Source of the DNA: Chromatiaceae bacterium
Lineage (GTDB): Bacteria; Pseudomonadota; Gammaproteobacteria; Chromatiales; Chromatiaceae
Length of the DNA stretch: 7,532 nt
Assembly: GCA_012962365.1 (NCBI GenBank)
Contig: DTXR01000367.1
Span: 1-7,532 of the forward strand
Direction: 5' to 3'
Of this stretch, positions 4,737-7,532 are shown piece by piece. The notes beneath the pieces were generated by a model that was not told the DNA's origin, made no database searches, and saw only the letters and a list, made by a program, of their open reading frames with translations. Within the stretch, counting starts at the first letter, position 1. Each line of letters opens with the position of its first letter. Both the position numbers and the translations under genes were made by a program.

Positions 4737-7427
4737 ATGACCGGCCTCTCCAAGCACGATTCCATATGCTGGCATACCCTCGATGCGCAGTCCACCATAA
4801 AGGAACTGGAAACGAATCCTGCCACAGGTCTAAGCGAAACAGTGGCAGCCGAGCGTTTGCGCCAGCAGGGCGCCAACCGGTTGCTGGAGAAGAAATCAAG
4901 AAGTCCCTGGCTTCTTTTTCTGGACCAGTTCCGCAATTTTCTGATCGTGGTGCTTATTGGAGCGGCTGTGCTTGCCGGGGCGATCGGTGATGTCAAGGAT
5001 GCGCTTGTCATCCTGTTCGTGGTTGTGTTGAACGCCCTGCTGGGTTTTTACCAGGAATATCGGGCCGAGAGATCCCTGGCCGCGCTGAAGAAAATGCTCG
5101 CTCCCGTAGCAGAAGTGCGGCGGGATGGGGCAACCCGGATGATGCCTGCCGAGCAGTTGGTGCCTGGCGACATCGTGCTGCTGGATGCCGGTGATCTGGT
5201 ACCTGCCGATGGGCGGGTGATCGTCGTACACAACCTTGAAGTGGACGAATCGTCGCTCAGCGGCGAGTCGCATACCGTCGGGAAACAGACAGTAGCCCTG
5301 GACCATGAAGATGCCCCCCTCGCCGAGCGGGACAACATGCTGTACATGAACACCGTGGTCACTCGTGGCCGTGCTGAAATGGTGGTCACGGCCACCGGCA
5401 TGAAAACGGAAATGGGACGTCTTGCAGGTATGCTGGCGGAAGCGGAGGAAGGGCCGACGCCTCTGCAGCTGCAGCTGGATGAATTGGGCAGGCGTTTGAC
5501 CATCATTGCCGGGGCGGTGGTGGTGATCATGTTTATCAGCGGCCTGCTGCGGGGAGAACCCTGGCTGCATATGCTGATGACGGCCATTGCGCTGGCAGTT
5601 GCCGCCATACCGGAAGGCTTGCCGGCGGTGGTTACCGTTACCCTGGCACTGGGCCTGCATCGCATGGCCAGACACCGGGCGATTGTGAAACGATTGGCGG
5701 CGGTGGAAACACTGGGTTGCACCACGGTTATCTGTTCTGACAAGACGGGAACACTCACGGTAAACCAGATGACGGCCCGCAGCCTGTACGTTCGTGGAAA
5801 ACGGCTGTCGGTGACCGGAGAAGGCTATCTGCCCAATGGCGAAATCCAAACTGGCGACAGCATCAGCACAGCGGATCTCTCTCCGCTGCTGCGCGCTTTT
5901 TCCCTGTGCAATGACGCGCACCTGTCCCATGGCAAAGTGGTGGGTGATCCCATGGAAGCGGCGTTGCTGGTGCTGGCCGGGAAAGGCGGTCTGAACCCCC
6001 ATGCATTGCGGGAAAAAATGCCGCGGGTCGCCGAAATACCTTTTGATGCGGCGCACAAATACATGGCCAGCTTTCATTTTTGTGAGGGGCAGGTAGTGAT
6101 GTATGTCAAGGGCGCGCCCGATGTTCTCATCGAACTTTGTGCAAACCGTCTGGGGCCGGATGGTGAAGTGGTTCTGGATGCTGAATCCAAGGTGCGTGTA
6201 AAGGAGGAGAATGTTTCCCTGGCGATGGATGGCTTGCGCGTGTTGGCGGCTGCCAGCCGGATCATCGATGCGAAAGACTTTGATCCCGATGGCGACCTCT
6301 TTCGCTACATGCAGAATTTGCGGCTTGAGGGGCTGGTAGGGCTGATGGACCCGCCCAGGCCAGAGGTAAGAGCAGCAATCACGCTTTGCCATAAAGCCGG
6401 AATAGCAGTGAAAATGATCACCGGGGATCAGAAGGTCACCGCAGCGGCCATAGCCGATGAATTGGGCATACAGGGGAAGGTGATGTCCAGTGCCGACCTG
6501 GATAGACTGGACGATACCCAACTGGCCGCATGTATCGATGACGTCGGCGTCTTTGCCCGGGCAACACCGCAACAGAAGGTGCGCATCGTCCGTGCGCTCA
6601 AGGCCGGAGAGCATGTGGTGGCTATGACAGGGGACGGTGTGAATGATGCACCGGCATTGAAGCATGCGGATATCGGTATTGCCATGGGCGTAGCGGGTAC
6701 CGATGTGACCAGGGAAGCGGCCACCATGGTGCTTACCGACGACAATTTTGCCACTATCGTGCGGGCAGTGAGGGAAGGTAGGACCATCTATGACAATATC
6801 ATCAAGTTTGTACGCTTTCAGTTGTCCACCAATATCGGTGCAATCCTGACGGTATTTGCGGCACCCTTTATGGGGTTGCCTCTCCCGTTCAATCCCATTC
6901 AACTGTTGTGGGTGAATATCATCATGGACGGTCCGCCAGCCATGGCGCTCGGGGTGGAACCGGCACGGCCAGATGTGATGTCGGTGCCACCTCGCGCTGC
7001 CCGGGAACGCATCCTCACCTGGCACAGGTTGGGGGTTCTTGCCGCCTACGGGGCGACCATGATGACAGGCACGCTGGGGATGCTCTGGTGGGGGTTGCAA
7101 AATCGCACGGATCAGCAGGCGTTTACCCTGTCGTTCACGACCTTTGTGCTGTTTCAGGTATTCAATGCCTTCAATGCGCGTGCGGATCAGGGCACCACAT
7201 TCAATCGAACGTTCTTTCGAAACAGGGTGTTGTGGCTATCATTGGCCGCAGTCGTCGTGCTGCAGATTCTGGTGGTCCACTGGCCGCCGGCGCAGGATCT
7301 GTTCCATACAGCGCCCCTGTCCGGTGGTGACTGGATGCTGGCGACCCTCGTGGCCTCCTCGGTGCTGTTGCTGGACGAAACACGAAAACTTCTGCGGTAT
7401 ATCTGGCGGATTGGTGCAGAGAAATGA
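4737..7427 (+). CDS. P2-type Ca2+/Mn2+-transporting ATPase (SPCA/PMR1-like)
   Basis: This is an 896-residue inner-membrane pump, a full-length type II P-type ATPase. A cytoplasmic cation-ATPase N-terminal domain covers about residues 8-60. All core motifs are intact: actuator loop LSGES (S175-S178), M4 PEGLP (292-296), phosphorylation site DKTGTLT with D335, nucleotide-binding KGAPD (458-462), TGD (562-564), and hinge TGDGVNDAP (631-639). Ten membrane segments can be placed: M1-M2 near 60-105, M3-M4 near 255-305, M5-M10 from about 690 to the end. Calcium site II residues are present (E293 in M4, N727 and D731 in M6). Site I residues known from SERCA are replaced: A702 stands where E771 would be and M730 where T799 would be. 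With the M6 sequence MDGPPAMALGVEP and the C-terminal LLLDETRK, this resembles yeast PMR1 more than SERCA, so export of one Ca2+ or Mn2+ per cycle is inferred. The frame is open upstream to 4416 inside tsaB; the ATG at 4737, with AGAGA 6 nt before it, gives the normal family N-terminus. Confidence 0.95.
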   Translation: MTGLSKHDSICWHTLDAQSTIKELETNPATGLSETVAAERLRQQGANRLLEKKSRSPWLLFLDQFRNFLIVVLIGAAVLAGAIGDVKDALVILFVVVLNALLGFYQEYRAERSLAALKKMLAPVAEVRRDGATRMMPAEQLVPGDIVLLDAGDLVPADGRVIVVHNLEVDESSLSGESHTVGKQTVALDHEDAPLAERDNMLYMNTVVTRGRAEMVVTATGMKTEMGRLAGMLAEAEEGPTPLQLQLDELGRRLTIIAGAVVVIMFISGLLRGEPWLHMLMTAIALAVAAIPEGLPAVVTVTLALGLHRMARHRAIVKRLAAVETLGCTTVICSDKTGTLTVNQMTARSLYVRGKRLSVTGEGYLPNGEIQTGDSISTADLSPLLRAFSLCNDAHLSHGKVVGDPMEAALLVLAGKGGLNPHALREKMPRVAEIPFDAAHKYMASFHFCEGQVVMYVKGAPDVLIELCANRLGPDGEVVLDAESKVRVKEENVSLAMDGLRVLAAASRIIDAKDFDPDGDLFRYMQNLRLEGLVGLMDPPRPEVRAAITLCHKAGIAVKMITGDQKVTAAAIADELGIQGKVMSSADLDRLDDTQLAACIDDVGVFARATPQQKVRIVRALKAGEHVVAMTGDGVNDAPALKHADIGIAMGVAGTDVTREAATMVLTDDNFATIVRAVREGRTIYDNIIKFVRFQLSTNIGAILTVFAAPFMGLPLPFNPIQLLWVNIIMDGPPAMALGVEPARPDVMSVPPRAARERILTWHRLGVLAAYGATMMTGTLGMLWWGLQNRTDQQAFTLSFTTFVLFQVFNAFNARADQGTTFNRTFFRNRVLWLSLAAVVVLQILVVHWPPAQDLFHTAPLSGGDWMLATLVASSVLLLDETRKLLRYIWRIGAEK

Positions 7428-7499
7428 ATGCGCTGCGTGGAAAACCTGCCCGCAAAGTGTGACAATAACCTGAAACCGCGAGTTCAGAAGGCGTGCAGA

Positions 7500-7532
7500 G
7501 TGCAAGATATTGATTTGGATAGCGTAATGAAA
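7500..7532 (+). CDS. Possible start of a further gene, cut by the right edge
   Basis: A GTG at 7500 is preceded by AGAAGG (7486-7491) at an ideal 8-nt spacing. The frame stays open for 11 codons to the window end (VQDIDLDSVMK, with the GTG shown as V). An in-frame ATG at 7527 is an alternative start. Too little is present to identify a product. The 72 bp between the pump stop and this point show no clear terminator. Confidence 0.35.
   Translation, partial: MQDIDLDSVMK

Noticed and set aside
4010..5011. 333-codon open frame on the minus strand across tsaB and the pump start
   Set aside because: It is antisense to two clearly identified genes and its translation shows no recognisable domain.
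4896..7100. 734-codon open frame on the minus strand
   Set aside because: It is an antisense shadow of the P-type ATPase, rich in His, Arg and Gln, as expected from the opposite strand of a GC-rich gene; no domain pattern is visible.
7424..7462. ATG at 7424 overlapping the pump stop (ATGA), giving a 12-codon frame
   Set aside because: It is too short, has no recognisable product, and shows only incidental start-stop overlap.

Overview
The window reads as ordinary chromosomal DNA of a gammaproteobacterium. I infer this from the close resemblance of the SucA start and active-site blocks to E. coli SucA, the moderately high GC with GC-rich third codon positions, and the TsaB and P-type pump sequences. 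Species-level placement is not possible from the sequence alone. I see no tRNA, rRNA, CRISPR array, insertion sequence or phage module.

Layout. Positions 1-1457, minus strand: the first 485 codons of sucA (2-oxoglutarate dehydrogenase E1), running off the left edge. Positions 1458-1579: an AT-rich divergent intergenic region with candidate back-to-back promoters. All other genes lie on the plus strand. Positions 1580-2350: an exported pentapeptide-repeat protein with 39 uninterrupted repeats. Positions 2395-3537: an HPP-family membrane protein fused to two CBS domains. Positions 3525-3689: a short open stretch that looks like the 3' remnant of a secreted-protein gene. Positions 3764-3994: a 76-residue protein of unknown function. 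Positions 4004-4690: tsaB (tRNA t6A modification). Positions 4737-7427: a complete P2-type Ca2+/Mn2+-transporting ATPase of SPCA/PMR1 character. A possible start of another gene sits at 7500, at the right edge.

How they fit together. SucA is a housekeeping TCA-cycle enzyme transcribed away from the rest. The 76-aa gene, tsaB and the ATPase are tightly packed (9 and 46 bp gaps) and may be co-transcribed, although the functional link between tRNA modification and a cation pump is not obvious. The pentapeptide protein and the HPP-CBS protein are also close (44 bp gap) but share no evident pathway.

I do not see a clear new multi-gene system. The points most worth a second look are the ion-site residues of the pump (site I lost, site II kept), the perfectly regular exported pentapeptide solenoid, the uncertain start of the HPP-CBS gene, the orphan 3' fragment, and the odd translation start signals before tsaB.
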